Shown piece after piece: positions 53,910-62,059 of a stretch of 64,000 nucleotides of DNA. The position numbers and the translations under genes are program-made. The notes below the pieces were generated by a model. It was not told where the DNA came from and did no database searches. It saw only the letters and a list, made by a program, of their open reading frames with translations. The stretch's first letter is position 1. Each line of letters opens with the position of its first letter. Source of the DNA: Nodosilinea sp. FACHB-141 (GTDB taxonomy: Bacteria > Cyanobacteriota > Cyanobacteriia > Phormidesmidales > Phormidesmidaceae); the NCBI RefSeq assembly GCF_014696135.1, contig NZ_JACJPP010000013.1, forward strand, positions 434,001 to 498,000, written 5' to 3'.

Positions 53910-54263
53910 GTGTCTATCTCTAGCTCTCTTCCCCCATCTTCTAGCGCCGTCGAAGCCAAGCCTTCTGCCACCTTGAGTCGAGCGGCCTTTTGGCGGGTTT
54001 TTGGCTCTACGTTTATCACTATTTTTTTGGCTGAGCTGGGTGACAAAACCCAGGTGACTACGCTACTCATGAGCGCCCAGTCTCAGGCACCCTGGATCGT
54101 TTTCTTAGGTGCTGGCACTGCCTTGATTAGCACCAGCTTGATTGGCGTATTGCTGGGGCAGTGGCTAGCCCGCCGCGTTTCCCCTGCCACCTTAGACACT
54201 GCCGCTGGCACCATGCTCATCGGCATCACCGTCTGTCTCCTTTGGGACATCGTCCACCTCTAG
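53910..54263 (+). CDS. half-size GDT1/TMEM165 (UPF0016) transporter subunit 1
   Basis: A 117-residue membrane protein with three hydrophobic helices and one copy of the family motif E-x-G-D-K-[TS] (ELGDKT, residues 42-47) in FLAELGDKTQVTTLLMSAQ. Full-size GDT1 proteins have two such halves and export Mn2+ or Ca2+; in cyanobacteria the thylakoid and plasma-membrane Mn exporter belongs here. This gene encodes one half only and is followed by a second half-gene, so the working unit is probably a heteromer. Start is a GTG at 53910; the first 25 residues are polar. Confidence 0.88.
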   Translation: MSISSSLPPSSSAVEAKPSATLSRAAFWRVFGSTFITIFLAELGDKTQVTTLLMSAQSQAPWIVFLGAGTALISTSLIGVLLGQWLARRVSPATLDTAAGTMLIGITVCLLWDIVHL

Positions 54264-54348
54264 CCCAACCCCTCACTTAAAGTGGGCCCATAGACACCTC
54301 CCATCTCCCCTACCCGTCCACTCCCTCACCCCATTACTCCCCCGCCCC

Positions 54349-54630
54349 ATGGACTGGAATCTCCTGGCCGTCAGCTTTACCGCCGTGTTCATCTCAGAGC
54401 TAGGGGATAAAAGCCAGCTGGCGGCGATCGCCCTCGGCGGCAGCTCAAAGTCTCCCCGCGCCGTATTTTTAGGCACCGCCGCTGCCCTGCTGCTGGCCAG
54501 CTTGCTAGGGGTAATTGTGGGAGAAGGCACCGCCCAAATTTTGCCAGAGCGATTGGTTAAAGCCGTTGCCGCCATTGGGTTTGCCCTGCTGGCCGTCAAG
54601 CTTCTGTGGCCCGCAGCCAGCGACAATTAA
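54349..54630 (+). CDS. half-size GDT1/TMEM165 (UPF0016) transporter subunit 2
   Basis: A 93-residue membrane protein, start MDWNLLAVSFTAVFISELGD, with the motif ELGDKS at residues 17-22, three hydrophobic helices and a second-half topology. It follows the first half-gene by 85 bases, in the same direction. Two short proteins carrying the two ExGDKx motifs separately suggest a heteromeric Mn2+/Ca2+ exporter as reported for some cyanobacteria; this is inferred here. Confidence 0.88.
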   Translation: MDWNLLAVSFTAVFISELGDKSQLAAIALGGSSKSPRAVFLGTAAALLLASLLGVIVGEGTAQILPERLVKAVAAIGFALLAVKLLWPAASDN

Positions 54631-54636
54631 GAGGGG

Positions 54637-55623
54637 TTAAAACTCAATCTGGTCAATTACACCTCGCAGGGTCTGAGCTGAGTGCTGAAGCAGCTCCTCC
54701 TCATGGGGGCTGAGCAGCATATTCAACCGCCGACTCACCCCAGTGCGCCCTACCACCGCAGGCACACTCAAACACAGGTCTTGAACGCCAAAGATTTCGT
54801 CGACCACGCAGCTCACCGTCAGCACGCGGTTTTGGTCGCGCACGATCGACTGCACAATCTGCGTTACCGCTAGGCCGACTGCGTAGTTGGTATATCCTTT
54901 GCGGCGGATGATTTCGTAGGCAGCGTTTTTGGTCTGCTGAAAAATCTCATCCATGGCCTGGCGATCGCCATCAGCCATCCCCTCGTGGTAGAGGGGGGTG
55001 CCGCAGACATTGGCATGACTCCAAAACGGCACCTCACTATCACCGTGTTCGCCAATGATGTAGGCATGCAAGCTGCGCGGGTCAATGCCCAGGCGACGCG
55101 ATAGCAAATACCGAAACCGTCCCGTGTCCAGTACTGTCCCGGAGCCAAATACCCGCGCCTTGGGCAGTCCCGACAGCTTCCAGGCGGCGTAGGTGAGCAC
55201 GTCTACGGGGTTAGACACCAACAACAAAATGGCCTCAGGGCAATGAGCGACAATATCAGGAATCAGTTTTTTGAGAATTTCGACGTTTTTTTGCACCAGC
55301 TCCAGGCGAGTTTCGCCTTCTTTTTGGGCTGCCCCAGCGGTGATCACCACCACGTCGGCCCCAGCAGCATCAGCCATAGTGCCCGCCTTAATCAGCGTCG
55401 GCTCGACGAAGGACATACCTTGCTCTAAATCCATTACCTCGCCGATCAGCTTGTCCTGGTTGATGTCCACTAGCACCATTTCATCCAGCACATTTTGGAT
55501 CATCATCGCGTAAGCGCAGGCCAACCCCACCTGACCAGCCCCTATAATCACCCCCTTCAGCGGTCGTAGCGGGTCGGTTCGCAGGTCGGTCAGCGGATTG
55601 GAGGTAAAAAGGCTATCAAACAT
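54637..55623 (-). CDS. ldh: L-lactate dehydrogenase
   Basis: Reduces pyruvate to L-lactate with NADH. The 328-residue protein has the NAD motif [16 protein letters not shown], the substrate loop [14 protein letters not shown] (Gln where malate dehydrogenase has Arg, indicating lactate specificity), [11 protein letters not shown], the active-site [15 protein letters not shown] (His) and a C-terminal [12 protein letters not shown]. The N-terminal extension of about 18 residues is longer than usual. It converges with the GDT1 genes, with six bases between stops. Confidence 0.95.
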   Translation of the reverse strand: MFDSLFTSNPLTDLRTDPLRPLKGVIIGAGQVGLACAYAMMIQNVLDEMVLVDINQDKLIGEVMDLEQGMSFVEPTLIKAGTMADAAGADVVVITAGAAQKEGETRLELVQKNVEILKKLIPDIVAHCPEAILLLVSNPVDVLTYAAWKLSGLPKARVFGSGTVLDTGRFRYLLSRRLGIDPRSLHAYIIGEHGDSEVPFWSHANVCGTPLYHEGMADGDRQAMDEIFQQTKNAAYEIIRRKGYTNYAVGLAVTQIVQSIVRDQNRVLTVSCVVDEIFGVQDLCLSVPAVVGRTGVSRRLNMLLSPHEEELLQHSAQTLRGVIDQIEF

Positions 55624-55764
55624 AGGAAGGACATCCTGGTTTACGGGCCAATGCCTTTAATAAACCACGGTCTAGTTAGATTGCCCTTAATAAATCACGG
55701 TCTAGTTGGATTGTCCTGTCCTCAGCCCTTCACCTCAACGGCATCAGCGGCTGTTAGGGAGCTG

Positions 55765-56553
55765 CTAGGACAGTACGAAGGGTTGCGCCGCAGCGCTGGC
55801 TTGGCGGGCAGTGACCAGGCTTTCTAGGCAAGTCTTGAGATCTTTGGTGAGCTGGGCAGCCCCAGCTTTGAGCGCTTCGGGAGAATCCTCACCCTGGAGG
55901 TAGGTCTGGACAGCTAGCGGTGCGCCGATGTTAATTTGAGCCGAGCTACGCCAGCCTGGATAGGCTGCGCCATAGTAAAGGTCTACTGGCAGCACCTGCA
56001 CTCCCAGGCCAGTTCTAGCAGCCTCGGCCTGTACCGCCAATCTAGCTAGGCCGGGCTTGAGGCCGTGGATTTTGTCTTCTCGACGAATGCCACCTTCGGG
56101 ATAAATCACCAGCATTTCGCCCTCCAGCAGCAACTCAATGCCGTGGCGCAGGCTGGCTACCGTGGGCCGCCGCACGTTGACCGCAAACCCTCCTAAACGC
56201 CGAATGAACCATCCCTGAAGACCCTTGACCTCATCAGCGGTAACCATGAAGCGCAGGTCGCGGCCGGTAACGGCTCGGCCGGTAGCGTAGGGCAGCAAAA
56301 TCGAATCCCAGCGGGCTCGGTGGGTAGGGGCCAAAATGACTGGTCCAACGGTAGGCACATGGTGCTGCCCTGTAATGGTGATAGGGCCAAAGTAGGCGGG
56401 CACCACCAGGCGGCGGCCGAGAAAATAGGCTAAGGGAGTCAGCACTGGCGAGCAGCGCGATTGGGCAGGGGCGATCGCCCCGCCCTTAACCAACCCAGCC
56501 GACGATTCAGGAAGCTCAGAGGATTTCATAGGAAGGCGTAATACAGGAGCCAT
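55765..56553 (-). CDS. plsC: 1-acyl-sn-glycerol-3-phosphate acyltransferase (PlsC family)
   Basis: Adds the second fatty acid in phosphatidic-acid synthesis, or a similar acyl transfer. Of 262 residues, the catalytic HxxxxD box is in APTHRARWDSILL and the glycerol-3-phosphate binding EGG motif is in VIYPEGGIRREDK. A hydrophobic patch near RLVVPAYFGPITI suggests membrane association. The start ATG 56553 has no clear ribosome binding site; an in-frame ATG at 56529 is possible. Family members vary in substrate. Confidence 0.9.
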   Translation of the reverse strand: MAPVLRLPMKSSELPESSAGLVKGGAIAPAQSRCSPVLTPLAYFLGRRLVVPAYFGPITITGQHHVPTVGPVILAPTHRARWDSILLPYATGRAVTGRDLRFMVTADEVKGLQGWFIRRLGGFAVNVRRPTVASLRHGIELLLEGEMLVIYPEGGIRREDKIHGLKPGLARLAVQAEAARTGLGVQVLPVDLYYGAAYPGWRSSAQINIGAPLAVQTYLQGEDSPEALKAGAAQLTKDLKTCLESLVTARQASAAAQPFVLS

Positions 56554-56701
56554 GATCAGCTAAATCCCAATAGTGCCGATGTTAGGCATTCCCAGTATGC
56601 CCGTCGCTAGCTACCACACAGCCTGCGATCGGAAACAAAATGGGTCTGACCCTGGTCTACATGCTTTACCCTACAGCCCTCGCTAGAGGACGCAACCTGG
56701 C

Positions 56702-57259
56702 TCAGGACAGTTCAGTTGGTGTCATGGTGAGAGGAGGTCGGCGCTGTTCTTGGCGGCGCTGCTGAAACCATTGCTGCAGCTGCTGACGACAAGGTTCGGC
56801 CAAAACGCCGGTCACCACCCTTAGCCGATGGTTAGAGGCGGGCCCATCGGGCAGATTTAGCACCGATCGCACTGCTCCCGATTTGGGGTCGTGGGTACCG
56901 TACACCAACAGCCCTAGGCGGCTCAAAACAATTGCTCCAGCACACATGGGGCAGGGCTCAAGCGTGACGTAGAGCGTGCACTCGTTGAGATGCCAGTTGC
57001 CCAACTGGTGCGCAGCCTGCCGTAACGCCAGCACCTCGGCATGGGCAGTGGGGTCTTGATCTTGCTCTCGCCGATTGCCCGCCTCCGCCAGCACCCTATC
57101 CCCAGGGCCAACCACTACGGCCCCTACCGGCACATCCCCCGCAGTTCCAGCGGCCTCCGCCAGTTCCATGGCCCGCAGCATCCAGCGCTGGTGGCGCAGT
57201 GTAGTCTCATCCGCCAGCTCGTGGGGAGGCAGGTCTTGGGAGGACAGGTCGTCGGGCAT
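56702..57259 (-). CDS. tadA: tRNA-specific adenosine deaminase
   Basis: Converts adenosine-34 to inosine in tRNA-Arg(ACG). The 185-residue protein has the zinc site TAHAEVLALRQA (His, Glu) and PCPMCAGAI (two Cys), followed by YGTHDPKSGAV. The first 25 residues are an extra acidic N-terminus and the last 40 a basic Gln/Arg tail. Guanine deaminase is a less likely alternative. Confidence 0.93.
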   Translation of the reverse strand: MPDDLSSQDLPPHELADETTLRHQRWMLRAMELAEAAGTAGDVPVGAVVVGPGDRVLAEAGNRREQDQDPTAHAEVLALRQAAHQLGNWHLNECTLYVTLEPCPMCAGAIVLSRLGLLVYGTHDPKSGAVRSVLNLPDGPASNHRLRVVTGVLAEPCRQQLQQWFQQRRQEQRRPPLTMTPTELS

Positions 57260-57461
57260 AGTAGGTCACTCAAGCAACCACATCGAGATTTAGCCTACCC
57301 ATAGTAGACCAGAGCATTCTTCAAGCATTGCCTGCCCAAAATAAACCCCTCTGCAGACCCGGGGCCAGCGGAGGGGGTGAGATGTTTGGACGCAATAGTC
57401 TGTGGCTTTAAGCGCTGGCTAGGTGACCAGCCAGATAATGTGACGTTGATCAAGCCAAGGC

Positions 57462-57776
57462 TTAGATGTAGGCCGAAATATCTTCGCCGCACTCGTCGGC
57501 TAGATAGCAAAGAGCCCGAAATCGCAGCTCCACCAGTTCGTTGTAGAGGGGGTTGAGCTTGCAAAGGGGCGGAATGTGGGCCACCGAGCGGCCCAGCAGC
57601 ACAATGTCGCGCTCAAAGGGGCACTGGGCGGGGATCAACTCTGCCACCTTGCGGGCGCGGCGAGGAGTCTCGACCCGTAGGTGGCTAACCCACTGGCGCA
57701 GCGGACGAAACAGGTCTAGGGGAGCTTGACCCACAGTGTGCAGCCCGTGACGGAGGGAAGATAGAAAGCGATTCAT
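57462..57776 (-). CDS. Mo-dependent nitrogenase C-terminal-domain-like protein
   Basis: A 104-residue protein with the characteristic block IPAQCPFERDIVLLGRSVAH, PPLCKLNPLYNELVELRFRA and LCYLADECGEDISAYI (four Cys). This domain was named from a nitrogenase-linked protein, but it occurs in many cyanobacteria without nitrogenase. No nif genes are nearby, so a role in nitrogen fixation is not implied. The function is unknown; the Cys pattern may hold a metal. Confidence 0.88.
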   Translation of the reverse strand: MNRFLSSLRHGLHTVGQAPLDLFRPLRQWVSHLRVETPRRARKVAELIPAQCPFERDIVLLGRSVAHIPPLCKLNPLYNELVELRFRALCYLADECGEDISAYI

Positions 57777-58264
57777 GGTTAAACCTCTCGCAAGTCCAAC
57801 AATTGAGACTGTCTGAGAAACGGTCGAGCACTGAGTCTGGACTTGGTATGGAAACTCAATACTGGGTGGAGCGACCAGGGAACTAACTTAGATGTTGGTG
57901 AGCCTTTCGCTTACGCTAAAGAATTCCCTAAGCTATCGGGTAAAGCATCAACAAAGCTGATTAGATTTCCACTAAAGCTCAGGTAAAGAGTTACTTCATC
58001 AGGGTGCATGATAATTCCGGAAAGACTTGCCATATATGGAGTACAGATTATTTTTAGAGCAAAATTAGCGCAATAATATCGAGTAGTTTTACTGAAGGTG
58101 GCCTGTATTTAATTGTTCCAAGTAAAAATAAATTTTGCGTGAATGTCAGGACACTTTTCCAACCGGGCATACCACTTGTTGCCCCTCTCTAGGCAGCTCT
58201 TTTTTCTGTATAGGACACTACCTAATCTGATACCATCGGCGATGAACTTTTGAGGCACTGAGTC
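57777..58264. other. AT-richer intergenic region
   Basis: About 490 bases between divergent genes (leftward Mo-nitrogenase-domain gene and rightward YciI gene). No open frame with a ribosome binding site, RNA structure or repeat is evident; it must hold two promoters. Confidence 0.5.
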
Positions 58265-58534
58265 ATGGCCAAATATGTAATGTGGGGCAGCTATTGTGAG
58301 GATGTGCTCGAAAAGCGTGCTCCCTTTCGAGCGGCGCATCTTCAGGGCTTGCAGCAGCAAAAAGACGACGGTCTGCTGGTAGCCCTAGGCCCAACTACTG
58401 ACAACACCAAGGTATTCGGCATTTACGAGGCTGAAAGCGAGTCTGCTGTGCGGCAGTTGGTAGAGGGCGACCCCTACTGGCAAAACGGCATTTGGACAGA
58501 GTACAAAATCTATGCCTGGAATCAGGTGTTCTAA
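58265..58534 (+). CDS. YciI-like protein
   Basis: An 89-residue single-domain YciI-fold (dimeric alpha-beta barrel) protein: VMWGSYCEDVLEKRAPFRAA, HLQGLQQQKDDGLLVALGPT, the motif YEAESESAVRQLVEGDPYWQ and WTEYKIYAWNQVF. The His-Asp pair of the family is seen in AHLQG and EGDPY. Its reaction is unknown; some relatives act in dechlorination or dehydration. Confidence 0.9.
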   Translation: MAKYVMWGSYCEDVLEKRAPFRAAHLQGLQQQKDDGLLVALGPTTDNTKVFGIYEAESESAVRQLVEGDPYWQNGIWTEYKIYAWNQVF

Positions 58535-58653
58535 ACGTGCCAGAGGTTTTCAACTGGCCTCGGCTACATTGACGGTCGTTTCCCATTAAAATGACCTCGT
58601 TCGGGTTCATCGACCAGGGCAAAGTTCCCCATAAATGTCTCCAGTGAGGTGCC

Positions 58654-59559
58654 GTGGCTAAGTTAGCTCCTACCCAAGTCGAGCAGCTCCAAAGTATCGG
58701 GGCGCACCTACGCCAGGTGCGTCAAGAGCAGGGGCTGGCCATCGACATGCTGGCCAACCAAATTTTTATCCGCCCAGCCCTACTAAAAGCACTGGAGTCG
58801 GGGCATGATGCTGAGCTACCTGAGCCAGTATTTATTCAAGGATTTATTCGCCGCTATGCCGAAGCCTTGGGCCTTGATGGTCAAACCATTGCTCAAGAAT
58901 TTCGGGTGACGCCGGTGAATGTGCTACCGACCCCAGAGCTGATCGAACGGGTCGACACGAACGGCACTGCGGCACCGAAACCGCCTAGTCCTAGTCCTAG
59001 CCCTCGTCCTCAGATAAGCGATCGCACCCCTCCGGCTGCCTCTAGCCCAGCGGGACGATCATCGCTGCCGCTAGTGCTGAGCCTGGCTGCCCTGGCCGCA
59101 ATTTTGGGGTTGGGGGCCTGGGGGCTATTTGGCCGCAGCAACGGGCCATCCCAAGCCAACAACGACAATTCAGGGGCGGAGACAACTCCTGAAACCGCCG
59201 GTACTGGCGCTGTAGCCTCGGCACCAGCAGAGACTACAACACCGCCAGAGGAACCGTCGGAGGCCGAAGATGAATCTAGTGCTCCCCTAGAAGCACCTGT
59301 GGTAGTCAGCGCTAATCTGAGCGATCGCTCCTGGCTGAGCGTAGTGGCCGACGGTGAGAATGTCTACGAAGGCGTTGCCGAGCAGGGCTTTGAAGAGACC
59401 TGGACAGCCGAAACTAGCTTGACATTGAGAACGGGTAACGCGGGGGGGGTAGAGCTGTCTGTCAATGGCGATCGCGCTGTCGTGATGGGTGCCTCTGGAG
59501 TGGTCAGAACTCTCACCGTGACGCCTGACTCGGGGGTAGAGAGCGTTGAGTCTCCCTAA
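58654..59559 (+). CDS. RodZ-like membrane-anchored HTH protein
   Basis: A 301-residue protein with three parts: an N-terminal helix-turn-helix of the HTH_25 type (LRQVRQEQGLAIDMLANQIF, PEPVFIQGFIRRYAEALGLD); a Pro/Ser linker and one membrane segment (about 135-157, PLVLSLAALAAILGLGAWGL); then a Thr/Glu-rich spacer and a C-terminal DUF4115 domain (DRSWLSVVADGENVYEGVAE). This is the layout of RodZ, which links MreB to the envelope for rod shape. Start GTG 58654 follows GAGGTGCC. tatC follows after 78 bases in the same direction. Confidence 0.9.
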   Translation: MAKLAPTQVEQLQSIGAHLRQVRQEQGLAIDMLANQIFIRPALLKALESGHDAELPEPVFIQGFIRRYAEALGLDGQTIAQEFRVTPVNVLPTPELIERVDTNGTAAPKPPSPSPSPRPQISDRTPPAASSPAGRSSLPLVLSLAALAAILGLGAWGLFGRSNGPSQANNDNSGAETTPETAGTGAVASAPAETTTPPEEPSEAEDESSAPLEAPVVVSANLSDRSWLSVVADGENVYEGVAEQGFEETWTAETSLTLRTGNAGGVELSVNGDRAVVMGASGVVRTLTVTPDSGVESVESP

Positions 59560-59637
59560 GCTCGGCCATGATCCCAAGCTAGCGAAATCATGGGCTTACA
59601 ATAGAAGCGATCGTCCTACTGCTCACCTGCCCAACTT

Positions 59638-60420
59638 ATGACACCGCCCACCGAGCTTGAGAGCGCCACCACCGAGACGGCCATCCTTAACGGTGACACC
59701 GCTGACCTCGACGAAGTGCCCTACGATGTCGAGATGTCGCTGTTTGACCACCTGGAAGAACTGCGGCAGCGCATTTTTTACAGCCTGATTGCCGTTGTGC
59801 TGGCCATTGTGGTCTGCTTCTGGCAGGTAAGGCCTATTGTCAGCCTGCTAGAGGTGCCAGCCCAAGGGGTAAAGTTCTTGCAGCTGTCGCCTGGGGAGTA
59901 CTTTTTTGTCTCCTTTAAGGTGGCGGGCTACAGCGGCTTGGTAGCCGCCAGCCCATTTATTCTCTATCAGATAGTGCTGTTCGTGCTGCCGGGGCTAACT
60001 CGGCGAGAGCGTCGGCTGGTGGGGCCGCTGGTGCTAGGGTCGAGCCTATTATTTTTTGCTGGGCTGCTGTTTGCCTATGTGGCGCTAATTCCGGCGGCGC
60101 TGAACTTCTTCATCAGCTATGGCGCCGATGTGGTCGAGCAGCTGTGGTCGATCGATCGCTACTTTGAGTTTGTGCTGCTGCTGCTGTTTAGCACTGGGTT
60201 AGCCTTTCAGATTCCAATTCTGCAGATGCTGCTCGGGCTGCTCGGCATTGTCAACTCTGACCAAATGCTGAAGGGCTGGCGCTACGTCCTTTTGGGGGCA
60301 GCGGTGCTAGGGGCAGTGCTCACTCCTTCTACTGACCCAGTTACACAAAGCCTGCTGGCGGGAGCGGTGCTGTTTCTCTACTTTGGCGGCATTGGGTTGG
60401 TGAAGGCGATCGGGCGATAG
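59638..60420 (+). CDS. tatC: Sec-independent protein translocase TatC
   Basis: Receptor of the twin-arginine pathway, exporting folded proteins into the thylakoid lumen or periplasm. The 260-residue protein has six membrane segments and the core motifs [40 protein letters not shown] and the late [19 protein letters not shown]. An acidic N-terminus of about 35 residues is longer than in E. coli, as often in cyanobacteria. No tatA/B gene is adjacent. Confidence 0.97.
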   Translation: MTPPTELESATTETAILNGDTADLDEVPYDVEMSLFDHLEELRQRIFYSLIAVVLAIVVCFWQVRPIVSLLEVPAQGVKFLQLSPGEYFFVSFKVAGYSGLVAASPFILYQIVLFVLPGLTRRERRLVGPLVLGSSLLFFAGLLFAYVALIPAALNFFISYGADVVEQLWSIDRYFEFVLLLLFSTGLAFQIPILQMLLGLLGIVNSDQMLKGWRYVLLGAAVLGAVLTPSTDPVTQSLLAGAVLFLYFGGIGLVKAIGR

Positions 60421-60603
60421 CGGTTAGGAGTGGAGGGCTCAACGGTATAGGGTTTAGAGTCTAAGGCCAGTGGCCAATCCTTAAACGCTGAAACTTTTAG
60501 CCTCAAACCGTTTTAGCGCACAAAGTCTAAGCTCTAGCTTTTAACCGATACCTTTTCCGCAAGCTTTCAGGTTAGGATCAAGCCGTCGCTACGGACTGAC
60601 CTA

Positions 60604-60822
60604 ATGTTTTTAGACGAGCTTACTCCCTTTGTGCAAGAGCTGACCGCTCACCCTGTGGCGTTTTTGGGTGGGCTAGCCTCAGGGCTGCTGCGGCTTAGTC
60701 TATCGGATGACCCTGTAAAAAGCTGGCTGCAGAACCAAGGGATTACACCCACAAGCGGAGATGGTGGTGGATGGGGAGGCAACGATCGCAACGGCGGTCC
60801 CCAAAGCATTTCAATTGATTAA
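60604..60822 (+). CDS. 72-residue conserved cyanobacterial-type protein
   Basis: A short protein: an acidic N-terminus (MFLDELTPFVQELTAHPVAF), a small hydrophobic patch (LGGLASGLLRLSLS), DPVKSWLQNQGITP and a Gly-rich tail. I recall similar cyanobacterial hypotheticals sharing the DDPVKSWL element; function unknown. Start ATG 60604. Confidence 0.65.
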   Translation: MFLDELTPFVQELTAHPVAFLGGLASGLLRLSLSDDPVKSWLQNQGITPTSGDGGGWGGNDRNGGPQSISID

Positions 60823-60900
60823 TTAGAAATAAATAACAGATGCACACTGAACTAGCGCTGGACTCGCCTTCCCTACTGAATTAGGTGTAAGGCACTACCG

Positions 60901-61623
60901 TTAGGCCCAACTCTGCTGGGGCAATAGCTCTTCTGCCCAACGATTGATCCGCTGCACTAGAGCCTGAAGTTGCTCGCTCGACTGACGGGCTGCCGCTGCT
61001 GTCAAGGCGCGGCGGTAGTCAGCGATCGCACAGTTCCAGTCGCCACGCAGGTGATAAGTACGGCCCCGCTCAGCATAGATAAACTCAGGCAGCTGGTGAA
61101 ACATCAGCGCTTCGTCAAAGCAATCTAAGGCGCGATCGAGGTCGCCCATCTGCCGCAGGGTAGCGCCCATGTTGATGCGGGCGCGGCCGTTAAAAGGGTT
61201 GAGATCAACGGCCTGTTCGTAGTCGTCAAGGGCGGCGGGCAGGTCGCCGAGGGCCGCATGGCACATGGCCCGATTGTTGTGGGCTTGGTCGAGATCTGGG
61301 TTGAGATAGATGGCGCGATCGCAGTCGGCCAAAGCTGCGTAGGGTTGACCCAGCCACAATTGCACTAGACCCCGGTTGCTGTAGTACATGGCTCGCTGGG
61401 GATGGCGCTCAACCAGCTGATCTAGCAGGTGCAGCGCCTGAGAATACTGTTGACGTTTGACCGCTGCCGCCGCCAGTCGGCTGAGGGTATCATCGTCGGT
61501 GGTGTAAGACCCGGTCACCGAGTCGTGGGCCGTGGGCAGGGCCGCCGAGTCAACCGGGGGCAAGCCCGACGGTTGAAGGGGAAGCATGCAAACCAGAGGC
61601 TGTTGTGATCGGTAGATGTGCAT
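60901..61623 (-). CDS. tetratricopeptide repeat protein
   Basis: A 240-residue soluble protein with at least five TPR units between residues 50 and 215 (for example ALHLLDQLVERHPQRAMYYS, ALADCDRAIYLNPDLDQAHN, ALDDYEQAVDLNPFNGRARI, ALDCFDEALMFHQLPEFIYA). TPRs scaffold protein-protein contacts; the partner is unknown. The first 45 residues are Pro/Ser/Thr-rich and probably disordered. Starts at the ATG 61623. Confidence 0.88.
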   Translation of the reverse strand: MHIYRSQQPLVCMLPLQPSGLPPVDSAALPTAHDSVTGSYTTDDDTLSRLAAAAVKRQQYSQALHLLDQLVERHPQRAMYYSNRGLVQLWLGQPYAALADCDRAIYLNPDLDQAHNNRAMCHAALGDLPAALDDYEQAVDLNPFNGRARINMGATLRQMGDLDRALDCFDEALMFHQLPEFIYAERGRTYHLRGDWNCAIADYRRALTAAAARQSSEQLQALVQRINRWAEELLPQQSWA

Positions 61624-62059
61624 GGTTTTAGTCCTGTTGTGTGCTCATAAACCGTTAAATCAATCTAGCGGGAGAGCAGAGGCTTAAAACCCCTAAGCTC
61701 GTGCCCTCAAAGCAGGAACTGTTTATAGAATCCCATCTTGGCTGATGGGTCCGGACGAACCTGTGGCAGTTCTCGAGCTGGCTAGGTCTAGCGGCGAAGG
61801 CCCACTGATAATCCAAACGAGATCTTCGCTGGCGCTATCTCTGTAATCCTGCCTGATGTCGCTATGGTCGCATCTCCCCCCTGGGGTCTAAACCGGAAAA
61901 AAACGGAGGTTAAACCTGCCTTTTGGCGGCTTAACCCCCGTTTAGTGCCATAACCTAAGGGAATATACCGAAAATCTACATGTAGTTTCTTGTGCTTAGG
62001 TAATGGCTTTGTAACCACCTGAGTATTTATCGGGCATTCAGCAGCATTTGAAGCGCTAT
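61624..62059. other. intergenic region with a terminator
   Basis: About 435 bases between leftward genes. Apart from the hairpin at 61897-61943 I see no gene. The part next to 61623 should hold the promoter of the TPR gene. Confidence 0.5.
61897..61943 (-). terminator. terminator after the pcrA-type helicase gene
   Basis: On the minus strand AAACGGGGGTTAA (61943-61931) pairs, with one mismatch, with TTAACCTCCGTTT (61913-61901) and runs into a tract of seven T. It lies about 120 bases past the helicase stop. Confidence 0.75.

Noticed and set aside
54637-55623. Malate dehydrogenase for the lactate dehydrogenase gene
   Set aside because: The substrate loop has Gln ([10 protein letters not shown]) where malate dehydrogenase has Arg.
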